Positions 15,758 through 23,359 of a stretch of 38,850 nucleotides of DNA are shown here, one piece after another. The stretch spans positions 1 to 38,850 of the forward strand of contig CAXTPP010000014.1 in the NCBI GenBank assembly GCA_964246185.1, read 5' to 3'. The position numbers and the translations under genes are program-made. How positions within the stretch are numbered: position 1 is the stretch's first letter; every line of letters begins with the position of its first letter. The stretch comes from LMUY01 sp964246185 (GTDB lineage: Bacteria > Pseudomonadota > Alphaproteobacteria > Acetobacterales > Acetobacteraceae). Below the pieces are notes generated by a model. It did no database searches, had not been told where the DNA came from, and saw nothing but the letters and a program-made list of their open reading frames with translations.

Positions 15758-16260
15758 TACTTCTTCTTCGTCACGACGCTGATCCTGCCGCTTCTCTCCA
15801 GAGTTACCGTGCCAGCCTCCTCGAAGTCGGAAATCCTGCCCTCCGACCGCAATCCCTGGTGCAGGTCTTCTTCCGAGATGTGGTGCTTGCTCAGCGCCTC
15901 CGAAACGCGCTTTCCCTCCTCGACCAGGACGATGCTCCTCCCTTTCACGACGACGGAAAACCAGTCGGAGTGATAGGCCAGCCTGCCGAGGGCGCGGTGC
16001 AGCATCACCAGCAGAAAGGCCGCGAACAGCGTCGGCCCCAGCGGAGAGGGCCCGTTGATGGCGCGGGACAGGATCGAACCCAGCATGATGCCGAGGATCA
16101 CGTCGAAGGCGGTCATGTCGGACAAGAACCGCCGCTTGGCCATCCGAACCATGGCGACGGCGAACACGAACACGACGACGGATCGAACACAGATTTGGAG
16201 CGTGTTGCGGTGGGCGGCTTCAACTCCGCTGCCAAGAACATCGTGCAGCAACTGGGTCAT
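15757..16260 (-). CDS. DUF421 (YetF/YcaP-type) membrane protein
   Basis: A 167-residue protein. The first 95 residues hold about three hydrophobic helices with the family motif MAKRRFLSDMTAFDVILGIMLGS; the remainder is the soluble DUF421 domain (VVKGRSIVLVEEGKRVSEAL, HHISEEDLHQGLR). Length is shorter than the Bacillus YetF proteins but typical of proteobacterial members. GGAG is six to seven bases before the ATG at 16260. It ends in a Lys-rich tail and its stop abuts the convergent hairpin. Molecular function of the family is unknown. A partial palindromic repeat lies in the gap upstream. Confidence 0.88.
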   Translation of the reverse strand: MTQLLHDVLGSGVEAAHRNTLQICVRSVVVFVFAVAMVRMAKRRFLSDMTAFDVILGIMLGSILSRAINGPSPLGPTLFAAFLLVMLHRALGRLAYHSDWFSVVVKGRSIVLVEEGKRVSEALSKHHISEEDLHQGLRSEGRISDFEEAGTVTLERSGRISVVTKKK

Positions 16261-16333
16261 TCTTTCTCCGAGAGCATGCCGATGCCTTCAACCAGCTTCG
16301 CAGGGAACTTCCATCTCACCCTATTCACAAAGG

Positions 16334-16391
16334 TGTCCAGAGGACGACCGTCCTATGGCGGGGTTCGGGGCAGAGCCCCGATCTGCTCTTC
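16334..16391. repeat. Palindromic intergenic repeat, diverged partial copy
   Basis: Read on the minus strand it contains CGGGGC-AGA/TCT-GCCCCG hairpin halves (16366-16371 with 16375-16380), then ACCCCGCCATAGGA and CCTCTGGACA, which line up with the CTCTGCCTCTGGACTCCGCCAAAGG core of the elements at 19911 and 27775. A second small stem, GGACG/CGTCC, lies at 16342-16353. It sits just after the last gene of the sugar transporter operon. Assignment to the same family is moderate because only short blocks match. Confidence 0.45.
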
Positions 16392-16425
16392 GCAACGAAT
16401 TGCAGCACTCTCCCGCAAACCAAGC

Positions 16426-17364
16426 TCACGCCTCGCCAGCCCGCCCATAGAGCAGCAGCATGGCCAGGATCACCACGCCGTAGATGATCTGCCGGCCGGC
16501 TTCCGGCATCTGCGCCACCGACAGGATGGATTGCAGCAGCGTGATCAGGATCACGCCCGCGACGGTGCCCAGGTAGGTGCCTCGGCCGCCCAGGATCGAC
16601 GTCCCGCCCAGAACGACGGCGGCGATGGCGGGCAGCAGGTAGGGTTCGCCCATGCCTTGGTAGGCCTTGTTCGAGTATCCGGCGAGCAGCACCCCGGCGG
16701 ACGCCGACAAGCCGCCGGACAGGGCGAAGCCGAGCAGCACCACGCGCTGCGTCCGGATGCCGGACAGGTAGGCCGCCCGCTCGCGGTTGCCGATGCCGTA
16801 GACCGACCGGCCGAAGGTCGTCCGGTTCAACACGAAGACGGCGGCAGCGCCGACCCCGACCCAGATCCACACCGCGTTCGGGATGCCGCCGACGGCATGG
16901 CCGGTTGCCAGCCGGTGCATCAGATTCGTGGCGCTGTCCTGCGGGGCTGCGCCGCCGGTCCGCAGGATCATCAGGCCCTGGGCGACCGCGTTGACCCCGA
17001 GGGTGAAGATCATCGAGGGCACCCGGAAATAGGCGACGCCGATTCCGTTCACCACGCCGAGCGCCACGCCCGCCAGGATGCCGGCGGGGATCGCCAGCGC
17101 CCCGCCCGCCGGGCCGGCGGCGGCGGTCGCCATCATGCCGCCCACCGTGATCAGCCACGGGACCGACAGGTCGATCTGGCCGAGCAGGACCACGACCATC
17201 ATGCCGGTGGCGGGCAAGGCCAGGAAAGCGCCGACCTGCAATTGCTGGAGCAGGTAGCGTGGCGAGAGGAAGTTGGCCGAATACAGGCTGCCCACCACGA
17301 GCAGGGCCGCGATGCAGCCGAACGCCGTGAGCACCGCCGGGTCGGCACGGCGCAGGACGCTCAT
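16426..17364 (-). CDS. Sugar ABC transporter permease 2 (RbsC-type)
   Basis: A 312-residue membrane subunit of a ribose/xylose-type carbohydrate importer. Visible family motifs are GMMVVVLLGQIDLSVPWLITVGG (residues about 50-72), RVPSMIFTLGVNAVAQGLM, FGRSVYGIGNRERAAYLSGI and AIAAVVLGGTSILGGRGTYLGTV. About eight to nine transmembrane segments are present. The start is ATG at 17364, overlapping the preceding permease stop by one base (TGATG), so translation is coupled. With the other permease it probably forms a heterodimeric pore. It is the last gene of the operon; a palindromic repeat follows. Confidence 0.92.
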   Translation of the reverse strand: MSVLRRADPAVLTAFGCIAALLVVGSLYSANFLSPRYLLQQLQVGAFLALPATGMMVVVLLGQIDLSVPWLITVGGMMATAAAGPAGGALAIPAGILAGVALGVVNGIGVAYFRVPSMIFTLGVNAVAQGLMILRTGGAAPQDSATNLMHRLATGHAVGGIPNAVWIWVGVGAAAVFVLNRTTFGRSVYGIGNRERAAYLSGIRTQRVVLLGFALSGGLSASAGVLLAGYSNKAYQGMGEPYLLPAIAAVVLGGTSILGGRGTYLGTVAGVILITLLQSILSVAQMPEAGRQIIYGVVILAMLLLYGRAGEA

Positions 17365-18347
17365 CAGGTGAACAGGTCGAGGCGGTTGCGCAGGCGCAGC
17401 AGCCGCAGCGAGCCGAGGCTGACGGCGAACAGCAGCACCAGCCCCAGGAACAGCGGCTGCCACAGCGGATCGAGGTCGAACACGAACAGCAGGTCGTTGA
17501 TGGTGCGGAAGATCAGCGCGCCGAAAATGGCGCCGACGGCGCTGCCGGACCCGCCGAACAGCGACACGCCGCCGATCACCACCGCCGCGATCGAGTTGAG
17601 CGTGTAGGTGGCGGCGTTGGCGGAGGACGCCTCGCCCGAGTAGGTGAAGAACGCCAGCAGCAGCCCGCCCAGCGCGGCGAACAGCCCCGCCAGGCTGTAA
17701 GCCAGGAGCTTGGCGCGCCGCACCGGCACGCCGGACATGGCGGCTGACACCTCGGAGGAGCCGGCCGCATAGACCGCGCGCCCGAGCACCGAACGCCGGA
17801 ACGGCAGCCACGCGACCAGCATGACGGCCAGCAACGCGGCGGCGCTGGCCGGCACGCCGCCGGGCAGCTGGCCGGTGACGGCGTCGGCCAGGTCGTTGTT
17901 CACGTCGCCGCCCGGGTTCGGCCGCAGCAGCAGCGCCAGCCCGAAGTAGATCGACCCGGTCGCGATCGTGACCACGATGGGCTGCAGGCGGCCCACGATC
18001 ACCAGGGCGCCGTTGAGCGCGCCGCAGGCGAGGCCGGCGCACAGCACGCCCGCGACGCCGAGCGCCGTCATGGCGGGCGAGCCGATGACGATCCACGACG
18101 CCAGGCAGTTCGCCAGGATGAACACCGCCCCCACCGACAGGTCGATGCCGCCGGTGAGCACGACGAAGGTCTGCGCCACCGCGACGAGCGCCAGCAGCAC
18201 GCCCTTGTTGGCGGCCGTCTGCACCACGTTCGCGCTGAGCCCGGCCGGGTGGTTGGCGAGATAGACGGCGAAGATGGCCGCGAACACCAGCGCCGCCGAC
18301 AAGGTGGGAAGCTGCCCGCGCAGCCGGTGCCCCCAATCGCCGGTCAA
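17364..18347 (-). CDS. Sugar ABC transporter permease 1 (RbsC-type)
   Basis: A 327-residue permease. The key motif is AQTFVVLTGGIDLSVGAVFILAN near residues 58-80, followed by LQPIVVTIATGSIYFGLALLL, VLGRAVYAAGSSEVSAAMSGV and NSIAAVVIGGVSLFGGSGSAVGAI. It differs clearly from the second permease, so the two are not a recent duplication. Its ATG at 18347 overlaps the ATPase stop by four bases (ATGA). Together with the ATPase, second permease and binding protein it makes a complete ABC importer; the substrate is not identifiable beyond a likely monosaccharide or related polyol. Confidence 0.92.
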   Translation of the reverse strand: MTGDWGHRLRGQLPTLSAALVFAAIFAVYLANHPAGLSANVVQTAANKGVLLALVAVAQTFVVLTGGIDLSVGAVFILANCLASWIVIGSPAMTALGVAGVLCAGLACGALNGALVIVGRLQPIVVTIATGSIYFGLALLLRPNPGGDVNNDLADAVTGQLPGGVPASAAALLAVMLVAWLPFRRSVLGRAVYAAGSSEVSAAMSGVPVRRAKLLAYSLAGLFAALGGLLLAFFTYSGEASSANAATYTLNSIAAVVIGGVSLFGGSGSAVGAIFGALIFRTINDLLFVFDLDPLWQPLFLGLVLLFAVSLGSLRLLRLRNRLDLFT

Positions 18348-19873
18348 TGCGCCGCCCCGATGCTTGGCGCTCCGATGTTCAGGGCGCTAGAGACCAGCGC
18401 ATGCTCGGTGACGGCGTCGCCCGCGAGCTGGCGCTTCACCCGGCCCTCATAGAGCACCAGGACCCGGTCGCAGCAGCCGATCAGCTCGGCGTAGTCCGTC
18501 GAGTAGAGCAGGATCGCGGCGCCCTCGTCGGCCAGCTTGCGCAGCAGCTGGTAGATCTCCTGCTTGGTCCCTACGTCGATGCCCCGCGTCGGGTCGTTGA
18601 GCAGGATGATGCGCGGCCGGGTCATCAGCCACTTGGCCAGCACGACCTTCTGCTGGTTGCCGCCCGACAGGGCTGCCACCGGCCCGTCGTTGCTGGCCGT
18701 CTTGATCGCGAGCAGCTTGGTCATCCCCGCGATCGCATCCCGCTCGGCGGCCCGGTCCAGCACGCCGCCATGCGACAGGCGCCCCAGCGAGGCGAAGGAC
18801 AGGTTATCGCCGACCGACATCGGCAGCATGAGGCCCTCGGTCTTGCGGTCCTCCGGGATGAGCGCGATGCCGTCAGCCGCCGCGCCGTGCGGCCCGGCCG
18901 CCGCGCGCTCGCCGCCGACCAGCACCTCGCCAGACACCCCGCGCAGCACCCCGAACAACGCCAGCAGCAATTCCCGCTGCCCCTGCCCGTCCAGCCCGCC
19001 AAGGCCCACGATCTCGCCCGCGCGCACCCGCAGCGAAATGCCGGCCAGGGCGTCGCCCCAGGACAGGCCGCGCGCCTCGAGCACGGCAGCGGCATCGTCC
19101 GGGAGCGGCGGGGGCTTCGGCGGGAACACCTGGCTGTAGTTCCGCCCGATCATCAGGGTGACGATCTCGTCGTCGCTCCTGGTCCCGGCGGCGAAGCTCG
19201 CGACCCGGCGGCCGTTGCGGAACACGCTGCACTCGTCGGCCAGCTCGGCGACCTCGTCCATGCGGTGCGAGATATAGACCAGCGCCACCCCCTGCGCCCG
19301 CAGTTCCTTGAGCAGGCGGAACACCGGCGCCACGTCGCCCGCGGTCAGCGCGGAGGTGGCCTCGTCCAGGATCAGCAGGCGCGGCGCGCGGGCCAATGCC
19401 TTCGCGATCTCGACCAGCTGGCGGCGCGACAGGGGCAGGTCCTTGACCAGCGCCATGGGATGGATGCCCTCCGCGCCCACCCGGGCCAGCGCCGCCTCCG
19501 CCATGCGCCGCTGCGCCCGGCGGTCGATCAGCCCCAGCCGGCGGGGCGGGTTGCTGATCAGGATGTTGTCCGCCACCGACAGGTCCGGGATGAGCGACAG
19601 CTCCTGGAAGATGCACACCACCCCGGCGGCGTTGGCGGCGGCGGGCGAGGCGAACCGCACCGCCGCACCGTCCAGGCGCATGGCGCCCGCATCCGGCTGC
19701 ACCACGCCCGCCATGCACTTGATGAGGCTTGACTTGCCCGCGCCGTTCTCGCCGAGCACCGCATGGATGCAGCCGGCCTGCACCGACAGGTCCACGTCCT
19801 CCAAGGCCAGCACGCCGCCGTACCGCTTGGTGATGCCCTGCATGTGGAACAGCGGCTCACCCGCTTCAGGCAT
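18344..19873 (-). CDS. Sugar ABC transporter, double ATP-binding protein (RbsA/XylG-type)
   Basis: A 509-residue protein with two nucleotide-binding domains in tandem. The first has Walker A GENGAGKSS, signature LPLSRRQLVEIAKAL (LSRRQ instead of LSGGQ, usual in this family) and Walker B LLILDEATSAL. The second has a degenerate Walker A (GLDGQGQRE) and signature LSGGNQQKVVLAKWL, again typical of RbsA. The ATG at 19873 is preferred over a TTG at 19906 because the TTG lacks a ribosome-binding site, though the ATG has only a weak one. A 129-base palindromic element separates it from the binding-protein gene upstream. Confidence 0.92.
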   Translation of the reverse strand: MPEAGEPLFHMQGITKRYGGVLALEDVDLSVQAGCIHAVLGENGAGKSSLIKCMAGVVQPDAGAMRLDGAAVRFASPAAANAAGVVCIFQELSLIPDLSVADNILISNPPRRLGLIDRRAQRRMAEAALARVGAEGIHPMALVKDLPLSRRQLVEIAKALARAPRLLILDEATSALTAGDVAPVFRLLKELRAQGVALVYISHRMDEVAELADECSVFRNGRRVASFAAGTRSDDEIVTLMIGRNYSQVFPPKPPPLPDDAAAVLEARGLSWGDALAGISLRVRAGEIVGLGGLDGQGQRELLLALFGVLRGVSGEVLVGGERAAAGPHGAAADGIALIPEDRKTEGLMLPMSVGDNLSFASLGRLSHGGVLDRAAERDAIAGMTKLLAIKTASNDGPVAALSGGNQQKVVLAKWLMTRPRIILLNDPTRGIDVGTKQEIYQLLRKLADEGAAILLYSTDYAELIGCCDRVLVLYEGRVKRQLAGDAVTEHALVSSALNIGAPSIGAAH

Positions 19874-19910
19874 GTGCGGCGGGACGGCTGAAACCCTTGA
19901 AGGCAAGCGT

Positions 19911-20039
19911 CAAGCAAGGCCAGAGGCTCTGCCTCTGGACTCCGCCAAAGGCAGAGCCTTTGGAATCCTTTTGCTCAATGAAACGGTTTCCAAAGGCCCT
20001 CGGCCTTTGGCGGGTCTGGGCAGCGCCCAGTCTTGCTTG
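19911..20039. repeat. 129-base palindromic intergenic element
   Basis: The element is bounded by CAAGCAAG (19911-19918) and its complement CTTGCTTG (20032-20039). Inside are four small hairpins: CCAGAGG/CCTCTGG, CCAAAGGC-AGA-GCCTTTGG, CCAAAGGC-CCTCG-GCCTTTGG, and TGGGC-AGC-GCCCA. About 48 bases of its left half match the element at 27775-27852 with few differences. It lies between the binding-protein and ATPase genes of the transporter, so RNA folding there could favour higher binding-protein expression. Confidence 0.8.
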
Positions 20040-20076
20040 CCAAGGGATCAGCGCCTGAAACCAATTTTACAAAACC

Positions 20077-21243
20077 TCACTGGTTGGCTTCGGACTGGCC
20101 CATGATCTCCTGCGCGGTGAAATTGATGCCGCAGCTTGGAAAGGAGTTGCCGACGAAGAAATTGTCGGTCTGGTCCGGGAAGGTGTTGTCGCCCGCCTTG
20201 AAGTTCGGGTCCTCGACATGGGCGAGCGGCAGCTTGATCGACTGCGGCACGACCTCCCCGTCCAGCGCCGCCAGCGCGGTCTTGACGGCGACCGCGACCT
20301 GCGCCGGGCCGGTGCCGCCGGAGGCGCAGCGCAGCCCCTCGGCCTGGTGCGCCAGGCACAGCTTGCGAAAGCCGTTCTCGGTTTCCGCGCCGGCCGGCAC
20401 GAAAGGCTGGCCGGCATCCATGAACGCCCTCACCATGCCGGTCGAGCCGCCCTGCGCGGTCATGCCGTCGAAACGCCCGTGCACGGCGATGGCGTCGGCC
20501 GCCACCTTCTGCGCCGTGCCGTCGTCCCATCGGCCGATGACCTCGGTGGTGTCGAACGGCTTGCCCGACGCCTTCAGCGTGTCCTGCAGGCCCTTGTGGC
20601 GGTCGGTGTCGACCGTGGTGCCGGTGACGCCGCGGACCTCCAGGATGGAGCCGCCCTTCGGCAGCGACTTCACCAGCCAGTCGCCCCAGTACTGGCCGAG
20701 GCCGAGCTGGTCGACGTTGACGTTGATCGCCTGGTCGGTGTCGATCGTGTTGTCGAACGCGACCAGCACCACGCCCGCCTGCTCCGCGCGCCGGACCACC
20801 GACTTGAACGCCGTCGGGTTCTGGGCATCGACGATGACGGCGTCGTAGCCGGAATCGATGAAGTTGTTGATCGCCGAAATCTGCGCCGCGATGTCCTCGC
20901 CGGTCGAGACGACCTTGAACTCCTTGAGCTTGGCCTTCACCTCCGGCTGCTCGGCGTAGGCCTTGGCGGTGCGGATCATCTGGATGCGCCAGGTGTTGCC
21001 GATGAAGCCGTTGGCCAGCGCGACGCGGTAAGGGCCGGCCTTCTTCGGGTATTTGAAGAACTTGGTCTGCGCGGTCCACGGCACGTAGCACTGCGGGTCG
21101 GCCGAGGGACCGGCCACCACCTCCGGACCCGCTGCGAAGGCCGTCCCCGTGCCGGCCAAGGACGCGGCGAGGATCAATGCCGCGAAGGTCGGGGCCGCCA
21201 ATTTCCGGTTCGCCCGCTTCGGCCGTGCTGGTCCTGTCTTCAC
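20077..21243 (-). CDS. Sugar ABC transporter periplasmic binding protein
   Basis: A 388-residue exported solute-binding protein of the ribose-binding type (Peripla_BP_4). A signal peptide is clear: basic residues 1-14, hydrophobic AALILAASLAGTG, and AFAA cleavage near residue 38. The core has NGFIGNTWRIQMIRTAKAY, AISAINNFIDSGYDAVIVDAQNP and TVDTDRHKGLQDTL. The start is GTG at 21243, with GGAGGG nine bases upstream; no ATG fits the signal peptide. It lies 80 bases after the SDR gene and upstream of the ATPase and permeases, so it is the first transport gene of the operon. The ligand is unknown. Confidence 0.92.
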   Translation of the reverse strand: MKTGPARPKRANRKLAAPTFAALILAASLAGTGTAFAAGPEVVAGPSADPQCYVPWTAQTKFFKYPKKAGPYRVALANGFIGNTWRIQMIRTAKAYAEQPEVKAKLKEFKVVSTGEDIAAQISAINNFIDSGYDAVIVDAQNPTAFKSVVRRAEQAGVVLVAFDNTIDTDQAINVNVDQLGLGQYWGDWLVKSLPKGGSILEVRGVTGTTVDTDRHKGLQDTLKASGKPFDTTEVIGRWDDGTAQKVAADAIAVHGRFDGMTAQGGSTGMVRAFMDAGQPFVPAGAETENGFRKLCLAHQAEGLRCASGGTGPAQVAVAVKTALAALDGEVVPQSIKLPLAHVEDPNFKAGDNTFPDQTDNFFVGNSFPSCGINFTAQEIMGQSEANQ

Positions 21244-21323
21244 TGCGCTTGTCCCTCCGCTGGATTCTTGCTTGTCCCCGGGAGGATGTAGCCTCGCCCC
21301 GCACCGTGCAAGGGCGGCAGCGC

Positions 21324-22082
21324 CTATCCGCCGCCGTTGATCGTCAGGATCGTCCCCGTCGTGTAGCCGGAGCGCGGGCTGGCCAGGAACACCACGGCGT
21401 CGGCGATCTCCTCCGGCGTGGCGGCGCGGCCGAACGGCATGGCGCGCGTCAGCTCCGCCCAGCGGCCGGCGTCGCCCAGGTCCCGTTCGGCCCGGGCGCG
21501 CAGCATCGTCTCCATCCGCTCCGTCGCCACCGGGCCTGGGTTGATGCCCACCACCCGCATCCCGTCCGCCGGGGCGGCGCGGCCGAGCGAGCGGGTGAAC
21601 GCCATCAGCGCGGCGTTGCCCGTGCTGCCGGCGATGTAGGCCGCATCGAAGCTCTCGCCCGCCGAGCCGATCACGTTCACCACGGTGCCGCCGCGCGCCT
21701 TCAGCACGGGGTAGAGCGCCCGGGTCAGGTTGATGAAGCCGAACACCTTGAGGTCCCAGGCCGCGCGCCACTGCGCCTCCTCCACCTGCAGCAGCGTGCC
21801 CGGCGGGATCGCGCCCGCGTTGTTCACCAGCAGATCGACCGCGCCGGCGGCCTCCGCCAGGCGGGCCGCCTCGCCGCTTTGCGACAGGTCGGCCGGCACG
21901 GTCTCGACCTGCACCTGGTGGCGGCTGCGGATCAGCCCGGCGGCCTCGGTGAGCGCCGCCGGGTCGCGGGCGGCCAGCACCAGGCTGCACCCCTCGGCGG
22001 CCAGGGCCATGGCGCTGGCGCGGCCGATGCCCTTGGACCCACCGGTGACGAGCACGCGCTTGCCTGAAAGGTGCATGTCCAT
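21324..22082 (-). CDS. SDR-family oxidoreductase with atypical active site
   Basis: A 252-residue Rossmann-fold protein. The cofactor motif is TGGSKGIGRA (13-22) and the structural NNAG is at 87-90. S140 and Y149 occupy the usual catalytic positions, but the lysine of YxxxK is replaced by Ser153 (YIAGSTGNAAL). The C-terminal VVGINPGPVATE and final TINGGG are otherwise standard. The protein may belong to a divergent subfamily that uses another residue, or it may be inactive. Start ATG at 22082, with a second in-frame ATG two codons on. It lies 80 bases before the transporter binding protein on the same strand, so a role with the imported sugar or polyol is plausible but not shown. Confidence 0.87.
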   Translation of the reverse strand: MDMHLSGKRVLVTGGSKGIGRASAMALAAEGCSLVLAARDPAALTEAAGLIRSRHQVQVETVPADLSQSGEAARLAEAAGAVDLLVNNAGAIPPGTLLQVEEAQWRAAWDLKVFGFINLTRALYPVLKARGGTVVNVIGSAGESFDAAYIAGSTGNAALMAFTRSLGRAAPADGMRVVGINPGPVATERMETMLRARAERDLGDAGRWAELTRAMPFGRAATPEEIADAVVFLASPRSGYTTGTILTINGGG

Positions 22083-22127
22083 GGCAGCTCGCTTGAACCC
22101 GGCGCTCGCCTTTGTCAAAGTCCGGCC

Positions 22128-22340
22128 ATGGCCACGAACCCGCCCACCACCCGCCCCATGACGGAGGCGCAGCGCGACTACGAACGCAAGCGCGCCGCCA
22201 AAGCCGGCATGCCGCTCGACAAGTGGCTGCAGCAGAAGCAGGTGCTGGAAGCGTCTGCCAAGCCGGCCAAGCCGGCGCGCCCGCCCGGCCTGCTGTCCCG
22301 CCTCATCGACCGGGCGCACCAGCCGCTGAAGAAGCCCTGA
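22128..22340 (+). CDS. Small basic protein of unknown function
   Basis: A 70-residue hydrophilic protein, rich in Lys, Arg, Gln and Pro, with a likely helical TEAQRDYERKRAAKAGMPLDKWLQQKQVLE split across residues 12-41 and a Lys-Pro-Ala linker before a short amphipathic end (LLSRLIDRAHQPLKK). No family is recognised. The start ATG at 22128 is 45 bases from the divergent SDR start. Its TGA overlaps a CTG that may begin the next gene (CTGA), matching the four-base overlaps used elsewhere in the window. The composition suggests a nucleic-acid or protein contact, but no function is assigned. Confidence 0.6.
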   Translation: MATNPPTTRPMTEAQRDYERKRAAKAGMPLDKWLQQKQVLEASAKPAKPARPPGLLSRLIDRAHQPLKKP

Positions 22341-23272
22341 TCGCCGCCCACGCCGATTGGAGCGTGGACGGGCGGAAGCGTTGGATGACGGTCGCTGCCG
22401 GGTCGCCCGGCGGGTGGTCGGTGGCCGCGCCCTGCCCCGTGGGCGAGGTCGGCAGCCTGCTGGCCCGCCTGGCCGCCGGCCTGGCCGCCGCTGGGGAGGC
22501 GGTGGCGCTGGGCGTGGACTTCCCGCTCGGCCTGCCCCGCGCCTACGCTGGCCGGCACGCCACGGCGGCGGACTTCCCCGCTTTCCTGCGCGGCCTGGAC
22601 GCGCGGTCCAGCTTCTTCAGCGTGTGCGACACCCTGGCGGAGGTCTCGCCCGCCCGTCCGTTCTACCCGCGCCGGGGAGCTGCCGGCATGACCCGGCTGT
22701 CCCACGCGGCGGCGCTCGGGCTGGACGCCGCCGGGTTGTCCCGCGTCTGCGACCGCGCGACGGCGGAGCGGCCTGCCGGCGCGCCGCTGTTCTGGACGCT
22801 CGGCGCCAACCAGTCCGGCAAGGCCGCGATCTCCGGCTGGCGGGATCTGCTGCTGCCCGCCTTGGCCGGCCCCTGCCCGCCCGCGCTGTGGCCGTTCGAC
22901 GGGCCGCTCCGCGCCCTGCTGCGGCCTGGCCGGGCCGTGGTGGCCGAAACCTACCCGGCGGAGGCGATGCGGCAGCTCGGGGTGCGGCTGCGCGGCAGCA
23001 AGCGCCGCCAGGCGGACCGGGCCGCGCTTGCTGTGCCGTTGCAAACGATGCTGAAAGGATTGCGCGCTAAGCCTCACCCGGCGTTGCAGGCGGCGCTCGC
23101 GGACGGCTTCGGCGCCGATGCCGCAGGGGAGGACCGGTTCGACAGCCTGCTCGGCCTGATGTGCGTCCTGGCGGTGCTGGACGGGACGCGGCCGGACACT
23201 GCGCCCGCCGACCCCTGGGTGCAGCGCTGGGAGGGCTGGGTGCTCGGGCAAACCACCCCGGCAAAGGAGTAG
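22337..23272 (+). CDS. DUF429-like conserved protein (uncertain start)
   Basis: About 311 residues. HADWS near the N-terminus, a VDFPLGLPRAY segment, AETYPAEAMRQLG, and GEDRFDSLLGLMCVLAVL fit the pattern of DUF429 proteins, a predicted RNase H-like fold of unknown activity; the acidic residues in those motifs would be the putative metal ligands. This assignment is from motif resemblance only. The start is problematic: no ATG, GTG or TTG precedes HADWS sensibly. CTG at 22337, overlapping the upstream stop as CTGA, keeps the motif. GTG at 22364 or ATG at 22385 would delete it. It probably forms an operon with the small gene upstream and perhaps the GDP-mannose enzyme downstream. Confidence 0.6.
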   Translation: MIAAHADWSVDGRKRWMTVAAGSPGGWSVAAPCPVGEVGSLLARLAAGLAAAGEAVALGVDFPLGLPRAYAGRHATAADFPAFLRGLDARSSFFSVCDTLAEVSPARPFYPRRGAAGMTRLSHAAALGLDAAGLSRVCDRATAERPAGAPLFWTLGANQSGKAAISGWRDLLLPALAGPCPPALWPFDGPLRALLRPGRAVVAETYPAEAMRQLGVRLRGSKRRQADRAALAVPLQTMLKGLRAKPHPALQAALADGFGADAAGEDRFDSLLGLMCVLAVLDGTRPDTAPADPWVQRWEGWVLGQTTPAKE

Positions 23273-23359
23273 CGAGCATTGCAAGAAGCGGGACCCAAGC
23301 CGATGGACAAGGTTGCCGATCAGGGACTAGGCACGGCTCTCAGGATTGTTGGAACGACC

